From Hirudo medicinalis (lineage: Eukaryota > Annelida > Clitellata > Hirudinida > Hirudinidae): DNA of 64,000 bases. Below the pieces are notes generated by a model, which did no database searches, was not told where the DNA came from, and worked only from the letters and a program-made list of their open reading frames with translations. Below are positions 1 to 12,000 of this stretch, one piece after another. Position numbers and translations under genes: made by a program. The stretch spans positions 57,972 to 121,971 of the forward strand of contig MPNW01000078.1 in NCBI GenBank assembly GCA_011800805.1, in the 5' to 3' direction. Numbering within the stretch: position 1 is the stretch's first letter; each line of letters opens with the position of its first letter.

Positions 1-68
1 GTTGATTTTGGTGCTGCTGATGATGATGATGATGATGATATGATGATGACGATGACGAAGACGACGAC

Positions 69-126
<58 letters not shown>

Positions 127-1798
127 ACTATTATTATTATTATTACTACGACGACGACGACGACGACGACGATGATGATGATGGTAATAATAAAATTTAA
201 ATTATTTTCTAATCATGTAATCATTATTCAGTGAAGGCCAATTAACAATGTAAATTATTCTTGCTATTATTGAATAGTTACTAAATTCATGTTAAATTCA
301 AATGATAAGTAATGTGTAGTTCCACAAAGAAATATGCTACCAACCAGAAGAAGGTCTTGGCAGCATTGTGCAACAATCTCCAAGTCAATCCAAAGTTTCG
401 TGAAATGTGAATCTGTAAAATGATATTTAAAGAAATCAGTGCAACACGAGCTGTTACTAATCTGCGCAGCTAACTAGTTTGATTAATTAACTCAATTTAA
501 TTAATTAGAATCAGGGGTGCGACCAATGCACAGACCATAATGTAATTAAAAATTACCATTATTACTTACAATTCTAGCTTTTATATCATCAGCCAGGTCA
601 CAGTAATCTCATTAATTAATACTCAGTGACCAAACATGCAGTCTCTTGAACTGATAATGATTGTTCATTGTTTGTCACTCTTTTTTATTTCTATTCCTCA
701 AGGAAAAAAAACTATTTTTCAGAAAGTGACAAACATCAAAGCTGTTTCCTTTGCCCTCGAAAGCCACCATGGTTTCCCACCGGGTAGGATGGAATGATAT
801 GTACAAAGGGGCAAATGACATGGACTTCCTGCTGAATGTTTTGCCACTGTCTGTTGTAGTCCAGATGGTTTTGTGGAAAAGGTCGATGAAGACGTACTGC
901 ATTCGTTTAAATGGCTAATTAGAATCATTATCATTAGCATTAGTATTATTATCAACATTGTCATTTTCATCATGACTATCTGTGATAAATTTGTAAATGA
1001 TCATGTTTAAACATCATGCTCACATGATCATATGATGCAATAAAGTAATTAATGTCATATTTATATTTTATTTCCTGTTTTATTAGTATTTTAACTGCAA
1101 CAACTGACTAGTTGATGAGGGTGTTTAAAATTGAATGGAAATTAATTAAATTAAAAATCGTAATACATAAACCATAACTATTGCATTAAATATAACTTTA
1201 TTTCTCAAAACTTCAGACTTCATAACAAACCAGTTAATTCAAAATCACAAAAATGGAACACTACTCACGTGAGTGTTGAAGACGGGACTCAAAAAAAACC
1301 GGTAAATGGTGGCTTGTGATCCATTTGCAAGGAATAATGGCTGCTTTTTAAAAGTGGTTCCATAGTCATGAGACAAGTAGAGGTTGCTTGAATAATCCAA
1401 GGTAAGTATAGAGTCCCTGGCCAGAGCTACAATGACATCACTGCCCTCCCCTGCCCAAGAAACCATGAGCATGACGTGACTGTCGTTCAAACTAGCCACG
1501 TTAACCTTTGAAAATATGTTTCAAAGTTGTCAACGTAAACTAATACAATAATGTTGCAAGATATTTAACCGACTAGAGAATTTGGCAATTGGGTGGATCT
1601 TTTGAATTTGTTGGACGGCTTGTTGTTTAAAATCTCGGAATTCTCGCTGGCCTCGATCACGTAATGATGTCCAAGAACCTCATTAGCTAACTGGTTAGTG
1701 CGCAGAAAATATTCGCTCTCACGAACAAACTGAGGAGAAAAGTCAGCAACTATGCTCATGAATAAGGTAAATAAAATAAATCCCAACGATTTCTTCAT
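1..1798 (-). CDS. SORL1: SORL1-like sorting receptor, 5' exons only (partial)
   Basis: Type I sorting receptor that moves cargo between Golgi, endosome and surface. Three exons are readable: 1798-1574 (ATG at 1798), 1505-1269 and about 896-735; the rest lies left of the window. Exon 1 starts with a hydrophobic signal peptide (MKKSLGFILFTLFMSIVA) and ends in a propeptide with a furin-like KFKR|S site. Exon 2 begins the VPS10 propeller, with SLNDSH, VIVALARDS and LSHDYGTTFKK, which fit sorLA better than sortilin. Exon 3 carries a propeller Asp-box-like TDSGKTF. Exons 1-2 and 2-3 join in phase 0. The exon 1 donor (GTCGGT) and exon 3 donor (GTTTGT) are weak and could be misplaced. Head to head with TRAPPC4 across about 980 bp. 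SORCS or sortilin are less likely alternatives. Confidence 0.8.
19..183. repeat. GAT/GAC/ATT trinucleotide microsatellite
   Basis: Near-continuous (GAT)n grading into (GAC)n, (ATT)n and (GAC)n. It lies in an intron or 3' part of the SORL1-like gene. The open frame across it (poly-Met/Thr/Ile) is a product of the repeat, not a gene. Confidence 0.95.
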
Positions 1799-2777
1799 CG
1801 TGTCAATGCTCGTATCTTCAAAACTTCATTAGACAGAGCCACCGACTGAACTCAGCACACAGCAATCTACCTGGATTGCAAAATTTCCCAAAATAATGAC
1901 TCACTTCTTCATGTCTAAATAGAATTTTGAGAATTGAAATTTTAATGTTCAAAACAATTTTTGTCATTTTTATTAGGTATTTATTTCTACTGATTCTTAA
2001 TGTTGCATTAAATGTTGATGACTTGTTATGAAACAGTTTTTTGCATTTCTGCTAAAACCTGTTACTTGTATGATTCGAATTTGCCAAAAACAATTTTAAA
2101 AAAAATTACTCTTCGTTGTTACTTGTTACTAATCATTCATCATTTTGCAAACATTCAAGATGAATTTCGATTAAGTTCGGGAATGAGATTTTTTCCTTGA
2201 GTAACAGTCGCACTTTTGCAAAAAAAGGACGTCATTTGGGACCACAGACTTCTCTTGCCCTCCCCCTTTCCTCCCCGGACTAGCTGTTTGAATTTTGATG
2301 AAAAAGAAAAAGTCAAAAAAGAAAAGTCATCTTATCAGGTTGGGTGAGGGTTTGAAATGACGCCCCAATATTTACATTTGTCTTTCATTCACTAAGCATA
2401 AATGCATAAATGCCGTTACTTAAATTAAAGTTTGGATAAGATAAAAACTTTTTTCAAATTCAATTTTGTTAATCATGGTAATTCTATGTAAGGAGCTTGA
2501 AATCTTTTACATATAACCAAAATCTTTAGATGTGTGGCATCATGTGACTTTCCTTGTGCTATTTAAAAATGAATTCGTCAATTTAATTAAATTATTTTGT
2601 TATTATTTGTTTACTTTGACCAAAAATATCTTTTTTTTTACTATTATCAATTGATGCTAACTTCCATTAACTTTTAAAAATAAAATAACCTATAGAATTA
2701 ATTGATGCATTCGTATTTTGTGTAACTTCGCGAATGAAAATAACTCATATAAAAGTCTTATTTTTTATCTAGCACCT
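1799..2777. other. Intergenic, head-to-head SORL1/TRAPPC4 spacer
   Basis: AT-rich spacer between the divergent SORL1-like and TRAPPC4 starts. It presumably holds both promoters, but I see no unambiguous TATA box or other named element. A candidate 3' splice site (ATCTAG) lies just upstream of the TRAPPC4 ATG, so a 5'UTR intron is possible. Confidence 0.5.
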
Positions 2778-4377
2778 ATGGCAATATTTTCAGTGTGGAT
2801 TATAAGCCGTGCAGGTGGTCTGATCTATCAGTATGAACGCAACGCCCAGACAATTGAAGTTGAAAAAACTTTCAGTTACCCTCTGGACTTTGTTCTCAAG
2901 GAATACGACGATAAAGTCGTGGTTGCATTTGGTCAGAGGGATGGAGTGAAAGGTTTTAATTCGTTGCTGTTGGATTGTCGTTATGTAGTTATTCTTTTTG
3001 AGATGAGCCACCATTTAAATATCACATATTTTCGCCACATTGCGTTCATTGCGTCTGTCAGAACTTATCTTTATAATGTTTAATTCAAAAAAATATTTAT
3101 CAGAACATTGAATTGTGACTTTCCAGTGGGCCATGTTGTGATGTCAGTCAATGGGATTCCAGTTGAGGGGCAATCTTTCAGAGTTGATAACATAAAGGAG
3201 GACGTCCTCAAGTACCTTGCCAAGGAGGAGAATTACCCGCTCAGCATCAAGTTTGGTCGTCCAAAGTTATCAACGAATGAAAGGATCATGCTTGCTGGAA
3301 TGTTCCACTCGTTAGATATTTTTTATTGCATTGAATTATTATTGCTATTACTATAATTATTTTATTGATATTTGATGTTATTATTACTATTTTGTAATTA
3401 TTTTATTGATTTTTAGTATCATTATTATCATTTGAAATTTGTTTAATTGTCATTAATGGCAGTGCAAGCAAGCTTAAAATCTATAAAGAGTGTGCCAAAT
3501 TCAGCACATTTTACTTTTAACCTAACAAACAGTGGTATAAATAAAACTTGATTATGTTGTTATGATCAATGATAATTAATGGAAGTTATTATGATCAAGC
3601 TTTTAATAACACTTTAATTAATAACTAAATTATTAAATTTGCATTTCAGTTTATTTGCCATATCCTCCCAGCTATCACCAGTTCCCCAAAGTTCTGGCAT
3701 TCAATTGCTAGAGACAGACACCTTTAAGCTTCATGCTTTTCAAACTCTAACAGGTGATTAGTGCATAATCAATTTAATTATCATGTTATTAGTATGCCAT
3801 GGTTTATACTTGTGTATGACATTAGCCTAAATTTCATTATTCAATATAATGATTTGCATGTTAGTTTGCATCAAATCATGTTGTCTGGTTGAACCAACTG
3901 CTGGCGGTTGATACAAGCTCGGATGAAAGGTGTTAATTAACCATCTCATGAGTTTAACCAATATGCTAATAAGCTTTAATAATTTATTTACCAGGCATCA
4001 AGTTTGTAATTGTTACGGACATCAGACGAAACAACGAGGAGGTTCTGCTGAAGAAGCTCTACGAAATCTATTCTGACTTTGCACTCAAGAACCCTTTTTA
4101 TAGCATCGATATGCCGATCAGGTTGATATATTTTCGTACATTTTCCTCATGATCTACTAAATAGTAAGTACTTGTATTGAAACATTTCTAATATTAATAA
4201 TGATGATCCATTTTATGTAGTAGTTGCATAATTCTATTTGTACACCCAACAAATATTTAAATAGATATTCAAATTTGTTGCTAAAATATATTTCTTGTTG
4301 GTTATTGCAGGTGTGAGCTGTTTGATTCCAATGTTCTGCATTCAGTTGATTTGGCTGAAAAGTCTCTGCCATTTTGA
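2778..4377 (+). CDS. TRAPPC4: TRAPP complex subunit 4 (synbindin)
   Basis: Core subunit of the TRAPP tethering complex, which is the exchange factor for Rab1/Ypt1 in ER-Golgi and endosomal traffic. Five exons: 2778-2952, 3127-3310, 3650-3753, 3995-4121, 4311-4377. They join in frame to 218 aa, matching the family length of about 219. Recognisable blocks in order: [18 protein letters not shown] at the N-terminus, [24 protein letters not shown], an insert with the [13 protein letters not shown] block, [45 protein letters not shown], and [20 protein letters not shown] followed by CELFD. The ATG at 2778 was chosen over the upstream in-frame ATG at 2718 because it gives the conserved MAIFSV start. 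All introns are GT-AG. Confidence 0.95.
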
Positions 4378-4851
4378 GATGGAAAGAAATTTGAATAATG
4401 CTTGGATGGTTGTTATTATTAAAACATTAACTAAAATCATTTTTCTGTGGTTCTACAGTGATAATTGTCTGTTTCATTTGTGATAGGTTATATTTTACTT
4501 TTAGAAGGCTGGTACCATTAAAAGTTGGCTTTAAATTGGCTTTTGCTAATATGAGCAGCAACGACAAGGACATCCCAACTAGGATTTGAACATTTCAGTG
4601 ACGAAATTTTTACATAATGAATAATTTGGGGAGTTATGACCTGGAAGTTTTCAGATGTGCAGGTGTTGGTTCAACTTAATGAAATGGTCTTCCACTTTGG
4701 TTAATTGCGAATTACAGTAAAGCAACCTTACAGAAAGATGTAGGAATAAAAGACGTTGTAAAGGTGCTTGAGGAGCACAAAGCTTTGCTTAGATCCACTT
4801 TTCATTAGTTTCTGCGTCATTTTCTTAAAGACAGATAATGAAATGTAAACA
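4378..4851. other. Spacer between TRAPPC4 and WSC-A
   Basis: AT-rich spacer with no recognisable coding segment. It probably holds the TRAPPC4 3' end and the WSC-A promoter. Confidence 0.5.
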
Positions 4852-7800
4852 ATGTTGATCGCTTTGTTATTTATAATACCGAAAGGTATAAAATATTCGA
4901 GTTTTTCTTTAATAACTTTGATACATTTGGCAACCGTTGTTTGCACAAAAACGGATGTACCTTCAATGCAATTTAACTTAATCACAAAAGTTATGGGTTT
5001 TTTTTACCGCGGTCAACCATTTTAAATTTTATTAACAAAACCTCGCCCATTCTTCTAAAAAAAAATAAGCCAACCATACAGTAAGCATTAAATAAAAATT
5101 AATTCATTAATAAACGGTAAACATCTCGATGCGATTAACCCGCTTTGATTTCTGGCGTTCGAAAACAAGAATGAGAGTTCACAGAATTTTTTTCACGTTT
5201 TATTGCAGGGGCGTACTCAGTTAACATAGCTCTGGGGAGAAAGGCAATTTTATGTGATGACACTATTCTGCCTGCTGGCATAACGGATGGCAAAACAAAT
5301 ATTTCTGTAAATATTGCTAATGTCAAGAAACTCTGCACCCTTGGGATTCTCGTTATTTACATCAGCTTTAACGATCATTATTTCGTGCACTACGTAACCC
5401 TCCATCCTGGAGCAGATGTTGGTGAGCTGTTTTCTGATTCAAATTCAGTTTGGCTGAAGATTTTGGTTTGGCCACTTCCCAAACTCATAAAACCTTAATG
5501 ATGCTACATAATGATTACTTGTATTGTGGCATGCTAATAATTCATAGTTTCCAGAATAAAAAGACATCTCCTAATCTGTTACATAGTTATTAATCGATAC
5601 GAGTACGTTTTGCGTAAACCTTGGAAGCCTCTCGCGTGGAGTAATGTGAAATTGAAGACAAATCCCAATTAAACATGAGCGCATAATAAGAATGTGTTTC
5701 GTTGGCTTAAGACGTCTTTAATCGTGAAAGTAATAAAAAGAAAGAAATAAAACCTGAAAATCTTACATTAACAAAGATTTCACGCTCATTAAATGCAAAA
5801 TAGTTTCTGAAAAAAATCCTACAGTAACTTCTGAATGTCGAAATCATTTAATAAATTAATTTTTGACCAGTGGACCGTCGCTTATTGAGCTACTACAAAG
5901 TCTCACATTTCGTCAACACAACAGTATTCGAATGTTCTCAAATTCCTGAGCCATACTCTGCCTTAAGTTTTGAGCGAGGTGTCAGAATGAACTGCCGCAT
6001 GCTTATGTTTCCAGTTTCGAATCTCTTCGTCACTTTTCTTGGATTCCAAAACTTTTCTCTCGGGGAAATCGAGATTCAGACAATGGGTAGCTTCCTTCAG
6101 TTTCTTTAATAAATTACCAAATGATTTAGATGGATATTCCATTTTTAGCATCTGGAGAGCCTAATGTCAATGTGCTCTTTTATCGAGGTTGTTTTTCTTA
6201 CTTTCATTACATCACCGAAGTAGCGTTTGTAGACTTCGATTTTTGCTGGAGGAAGTGTACGAATTTTTCTTTGATGGCCATAAAAGTGAATATTTTAATT
6301 TGTAAACTGATATAGGAATTAAATAAAGCGTAATATAATGCTATGGTAATTTTTATAATGTAATCATTAGTTTTTATTCAAGGGTAACAAATCCTGCCAT
6401 TGCGGATTTAATTATGAATTTGAAGACGAAATAACATTAGACAACTGCGATCTCAGCTGTTCCATTTCCGACAGACAGTGTGGTGGAGCTTACACGTATT
6501 CACTGTACATCGGTCAGAATCTAATATTACTTACGATATAAAACCAGCTTTTCAGAATGTAAATAAGTAAATATTATTTTTCAATCAGTGAATCTACAGC
6601 TGCCATATTACCACGGTTGTTCAAATGAGGGTCCTCCTCTTATCACCACTGAAATGAAAGATATGAGCCTAACTAAATGTCTTTATTATTGCGACCAGGC
6701 AAATTTTATGTGGGTCAAGGTGGTTTTAAATGTTTCTTGATGCAACTTACATTCCTTTGACAATATTTTTTAAATGTTGGTCAGCGAATGGATTTCGTAA
6801 TTTATTTATAATTATAAGTCTGATTATTATTTTATTGAGCTCGGTTTTGCTTCTTTATGGCTTCAAGTTTTTTTGTTTTTTTTTTGTATACGACCAATTT
6901 GTTTTTCATGCTTCGAGTTCAAGCTGATCGGATATAAATAATAAAAATAACAAATGATAATTGATACAATAATATTTCTCTAATTAAATTTCTTCAAGGG
7001 CAGCATCTGCGGATGCACCGATAAAGAACCGCCAAAAGATGTCAATCCTCTCAGGTGCAACATCACCTGCACTGGTGAACCAAGCGACATTTGCGGTGGA
7101 AAAGATCGTGCCTCAGTCTATGGGAGTATGTATGAATATTTATGAGCATTGATAATATTAATAATACTTGAATGAATAATGATTTACCATATCACTTATA
7201 ACAATATGATAAGTATATTATGATAATTTAAATCTATTATAATTGGACATTGTGTAATTGTATAATACCATTAAATAATGTATTTTGTCTAAATGAAAAT
7301 GTTGTTTATAAGTTTTGAATATTACTTAATTACCAATGACTTTAATATTGTTCATCGTAAATGTAGCATGCAGGCATCCTCTGTCAGAGCTCCTACCATG
7401 TGATAAATTGTTGCAATGTTCTCTGAATTACAACAAATATGGCGAGTGCATGGACGGCTGTGAAGAGGGCTTTGAGGGCGAACACTGCATCGAAAGGGGT
7501 TAGCTTAGTTCAACACAAGGCCTCATTTTGATTATGCCAGCTTTTTTATGAGCTTGACAAAAGGTAATTCAAAAACTATGACAAAAACTAAGGTGCAACA
7601 GCAGCGCCGGATTTACCGAGGTGGAGGCCCCGGTGATGGTGGAGGTCCACATGCCTGCGCGCCAGTCCTGATGCCCCCTGACAAGCAAAAAAAGGTTTCT
7701 TTGGTTGGTGGAGGTCCCGGTGCAGTGGCACATCCCGACTACGGCTAAATCCGGCACTGTACAACAGAGTAACGTAATACAAAGTATTTTCAAATATAAA

Positions 7801-7977
7801 AGGAATTTACAAAAATATATATGAATTTGAATTTCAAAGTGATTCCTCATTTTGTAAACTCCAGTTAGTAGCGAAGGCTTACATCACAAATGGACAATCT
7901 ACTCTTTGTTGCTACTAACAGCCATTGTACTTCTAATCCTTTCTCAGTCGCTGGCCGTCATGTTAGTCATTTCTTGA
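4852..7977 (+). CDS. WSC-A: secreted/GPI-like lectin-WSC-WSC-EGF protein
   Basis: First of five paralogs. Nine exons: 4852-4885, 5209-5421, 5871-6086, 6149-6285, 6383-6512, 6589-6719, 6999-7125, 7367-7498, 7865-7977; 410 aa in frame. Residues 1-15 or so: signal peptide (MLIALLFIIPK plus exon 2). Residues about 16-154: galactose-binding-like (F5/8C or fucolectin-like) domain with an NIALGRKA start, FVHYV, RMNC and the GEIEIQTMG end. About 155-243: WSC domain 1 (YRGCF, CWRKC, CHCG, QCGG). About 244-329: WSC domain 2 (YYHGC, CLYYC, CGC, ICGG). About 330-373: six-Cys EGF-like module (GECMDGCEEGFEGEHC). The C-terminus is hydrophobic with almost no tail, suggesting a GPI signal. WSC domains bind carbohydrate in known cases, so glycan recognition at the cell surface is inferred. 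A MITE sits in intron 8. Confidence 0.85.
7602..7759. mobile_element. hAT-type MITE, 158 bp
   Basis: Begins CAGCGCCGGATTTACC and ends in the inverted complement of CAGTGCCGGATTTAGCC, so the terminal inverted repeats match apart from two positions. Flanks are 8-bp near-duplications, TGCAACAG (7594-7601) and TACAACAG (7760-7767), as expected for hAT target sites. The element is GC-rich against AT-rich surroundings and encodes no transposase. It lies in WSC-A intron 8. Confidence 0.85.
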
Positions 7978-9011
7978 TTATTCAATGTTGATGGAGTTAA
8001 AAGATCAGCTGTTAGATAACTTTAGTGGACCTTGAATGCTTACTAATTAATAGAATGCTCACCGATTATATTAACAATGTCTTATGTTATTATTTTTGTC
8101 TTGAAGCTCTATTCACATTGTTGAATGGTCGGCAATGATTATTAATAATTAATAATAATAATCTGTTGTAATATTTCAGACGTTATTATCGATTGTCTCG
8201 GAACAAGGCAAAACAAGGATCATAGAATAAGGACCTTTTGCAAGGTTTTAACTGTCCATCCGATCATATTTCTAATTTTTATTCTAACATGCGAACATCA
8301 GCCTAACATTCTTGTAAAATGTGTTCGTCGAATGTTTTCAACAATTTCGAGCAAATTTCAAAATATCGGACAAGAATCCCATCGGAAATTGAATCCAGTT
8401 ACAAGTTGAAACTGAGCTTTAAGTTTTCGGATTTATTTCAACAACTGTGAAAATATTATTGGGAGTATTCTAAATTGCACGGATATTTGAAATTAATGCA
8501 ATCAGCCATTCATAGACTGTTGTAAGACGCTAATCATGTTGCAACAGACTCCTAATCTGATTTCAAGATAATCGTTTGTCTGATATATTCGGAGAGACCA
8601 TCATAAATGTATAGGCATGGACCTTTCAAAAAGAAGTTATCTTTACGTAAAAGCCCACAATGTGCTAATTGCAATTTAATAAGTTTGTCTTGATAAGTCT
8701 AACAGAAGTTGTTCAATGCGATGAAATGCTTTCTTGAGAAAGACTTCTGACAAACCAGCGTAGCAACATACTATCACGTGGTGCCTCAGCATTATAGCAC
8801 TTTGAAAGATTCGCAGAGTTGCAATAATATATTTTTATTTAATAATTGGCTTTTCAATAATCGCACATTCATCCTGGCCAGCTTGCAAACGATTAGGTAC
8901 ACCAGACGCCATTTGTTTTTCTTTTGCTTTTTACTTTAAAGGACGTCACCGCCACGAGGCTAAAAATTTAGAAGGAAAAAAAAACGCGGAAGATCCTCGA
9001 ATAAACAAACT
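7978..9011. other. Spacer between WSC-A and WSC-B
   Basis: About 1 kb, AT-rich, with no coding segment or named repeat that I can support. Confidence 0.5.
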
Positions 9012-12000
9012 ATGCTCATCATCGTTCTAACATGCCTCCTTAAAGGTCAGCTTTAACTCAAAACCATCCCTTAATATTTTTTTAGCTTCTTTTAATTTAG
9101 TTTAGGAGCGTTCAGTTCAGTTCGAGTCCTTGGTCTTGATATTGATCTGATATTAATTAACTCGCCTGTTAACAATCTCCATATTTATACTTAATCTACG
9201 ACGCGTTTACATGAGAATGACATTGGAAGTTAGTGTCAAATGAAGTTCAATCAGTTGAGAGTAGGAGCTGTAGAAAATAATGCTAATTATTTCACCACAA
9301 GATGTTTCGAAGCTTCCATTCCAAGGGTGGCTGAATTGATTAGGTCTCAGTTTGTCTATTAAATGAAGCAGAAACATATATTGGTATCAATTCCTGCTTC
9401 CTACTAAAAGATATTAATTTTTGGGATGGTATGTAATGTCCTGTTATTACAGTTAATAGATCGCAAGTTACATGACGTATTTCTAATTTCCGATAAACCG
9501 GAAAAGACCATTCTCGCAGGTAAAACATTTTAGTTTCGTTTTGTTGCAGACGTTTTTGCAGCCAACGTAGCTCTTGGTAAGCGGGCTACAAAATGTGGGG
9601 GCTTACAGTTTGACAGCATCACGGATGGAATCATGCAACCTCTGCTTCTTCATAGTTATTGCTTCGGAGACCCATATATTACCATTTATCTTGGACAGCC
9701 TTATTACGTTCATTATGTAATCGTGTTCACAGGGAACCTAGAGCTAGGTATGGAAAGCATGGATTTGTAGAAAAAGCGTATTGCTAAGCTTTTTGCTACG
9801 AAATAGCTTATTTTGATGAATGAATACACTTCATGATGCTGGTATTTTATCTAGCGCAACATATGACAAATTATTTGATGCCGGTGTATTAGGCGACAAA
9901 TCTTAATCTTAAACGATAACACTCGCATACAACTTTACTCTCATCAAATAATTTACAATGCTGGACAAAGCAATAACTTGGCTCCTTAAATAGTTAAGTT
10001 CACAAACATACTTTTTGTGTTTGTTCCTTCAGCATCATCATTCACATTAACAACCAAAACGGTCTGCGAACGGTGAAATAAAATTTCTAATAAAAATCGG
10101 ACTATAAAAATAAGAAATTGGTATGAATTAATTTTGAATAGATCTTCTCGGACAACTGGGAGCTTATACAATCATCAACATCGCTGGCGGCACAGAGATA
10201 ACATGTGGTGCCTATCCAAACTCCTTGATCATGCAGGATTTTAGTCAAGGACTGAGAACAAACTGCATTACGCTGGGCAGGCCTGTTGTAGAGAGCAGGC
10301 TATATTTTCCTCAAGCTGATATATTGAAACTCTCTGAGGTTGAAGTCCATACTTTAGGTAATGATCGAAAATTTATAATGATCTAAGAAACATTAATAGA
10401 AACATTGTGACAGGACAAATGAAACTACTATGATATATAAGTGACAACAACAATAATAATATTAATATTAATAATGATTAAAATTTTTACTATATTATAT
10501 GATAATGATAATAATAAATAAACACTATTATTTCGAATTAAAAGAAAAAAGATGACTTTACTTTAAGGACTTTACTTTACTTTTTACACTTCTAGGAAAC
10601 GATAAGACCGGAGAAGATGTGACGATTTACCGTGGATGTTTTGCACGATTTTTCACCATGAGGAATGTGGCCTACACGGATTTCAAGAGTTGTCGAAAGT
10701 ACTGCGGTGCACAAAACTCGCCTTTGATGGCAATCGAAGTAGATTCATTGAGTTAATTAGATAATTGTCCGACAGGTTGAGTTCAATAAGTAATGCCAAG
10801 TGACGATTTCATTTCCAGTATTGTTGGGTAACGAAGTAAAAGTTATTTTACGTGTGACTTAAGTACAATCGAAATACTTTTTTTAAGATTTTCGGAAATA
10901 CTTTTACTTCGTTACTCCGTCCGCCGCAAAGCGTTACAAAGTAACTAAACTAATCCTCTGATGCGATTGGTTTCACAAAATTACATTAATTTTATTGTAC
11001 TAAAACATTTTAAATTTTTTTTCTTTAATTTTTCATTTAAAGTGAACTTTTAAATTCTGAATTAAATAGTTTTTGGGACAATTTAGAATGTTAACATTCA
11101 TTTGGATTTTAAAAGAGGAGAGATGTCATGAGAACAATTTTGCGGCAAGCTCTTCTGTGCCGCAAACATGAATCACGATCACAACAATAGAGTATAAGAT
11201 GATTGACTTTTACAAAAGCGTCTTCAGTACTTTTGATTTTTGCTTTTAAAGTAACTTTGAAATGCTGGTACTTTTTACTTTTACTTGAGTACCTTTTTTT
11301 AACAAATACTTGTATTTTCACTTAAGTACTGAAGGGCAGTACTTTTTTTACGACACTCTTCATTTCGACCGAACACAGAAATATGAATCCGAATTTAAAT
11401 TTGGCGCTTAGCACATTTGTGTAGGATCAGCTCTCACATTTTCAAGTTAATTTAGCTTAGTGGCAAAACTCAGAATTATAATAATTAATGGTAGCAATCG
11501 TGAATTAATATTACGTTCTCCGTGTATGGCATGGCCAAGAAATGTCGTCATGAGCGTTTTGAACCACATAGCTACTGGAGTGACTATAGATTCTTATCTA
11601 CTTAAAAGTTACTTAAAATATATTTTATAATGTTTGCAAATGTTGGACTGCTGCAATTTTTCAGGAGAAACTGTATTGCCACTGTGGTATAGATTACGAT
11701 TTCAAGGATGAGTTGAAGTTGGACAAGTGCGACATCAAATGCGAGGGGAGCAAAAGATATTGTGGGGGAAGTTTCACATTTTCGGTTTACATTGGTTAGA
11801 TGCTGTTGCTGTTGTTGCAGTTATTGATGATGATGATGATGATGGTGATGGTGATGGTGATGATGATGATGATGATATTTTGTTTCTCAAACCTTGTCAC
11901 CTTGTTCATGCTAAGGTTTTTAAGTTTTGGTTATAAATATTTTTGAAAGGCATTCGCCTCATCACAAGAAATAAATGTAACGAGCGACATAATAATTAAA

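Noticed and set aside
40..234. Open frame of poly-Met/Ile/Thr
   Set aside because: Direct translation of a GAT/ATT/GAC microsatellite; no non-repeat coding signal.
7548..7748. 66-codon Gly/Pro-rich open frame
   Set aside because: It coincides with the hAT MITE (7602-7759) inside a WSC-A intron.
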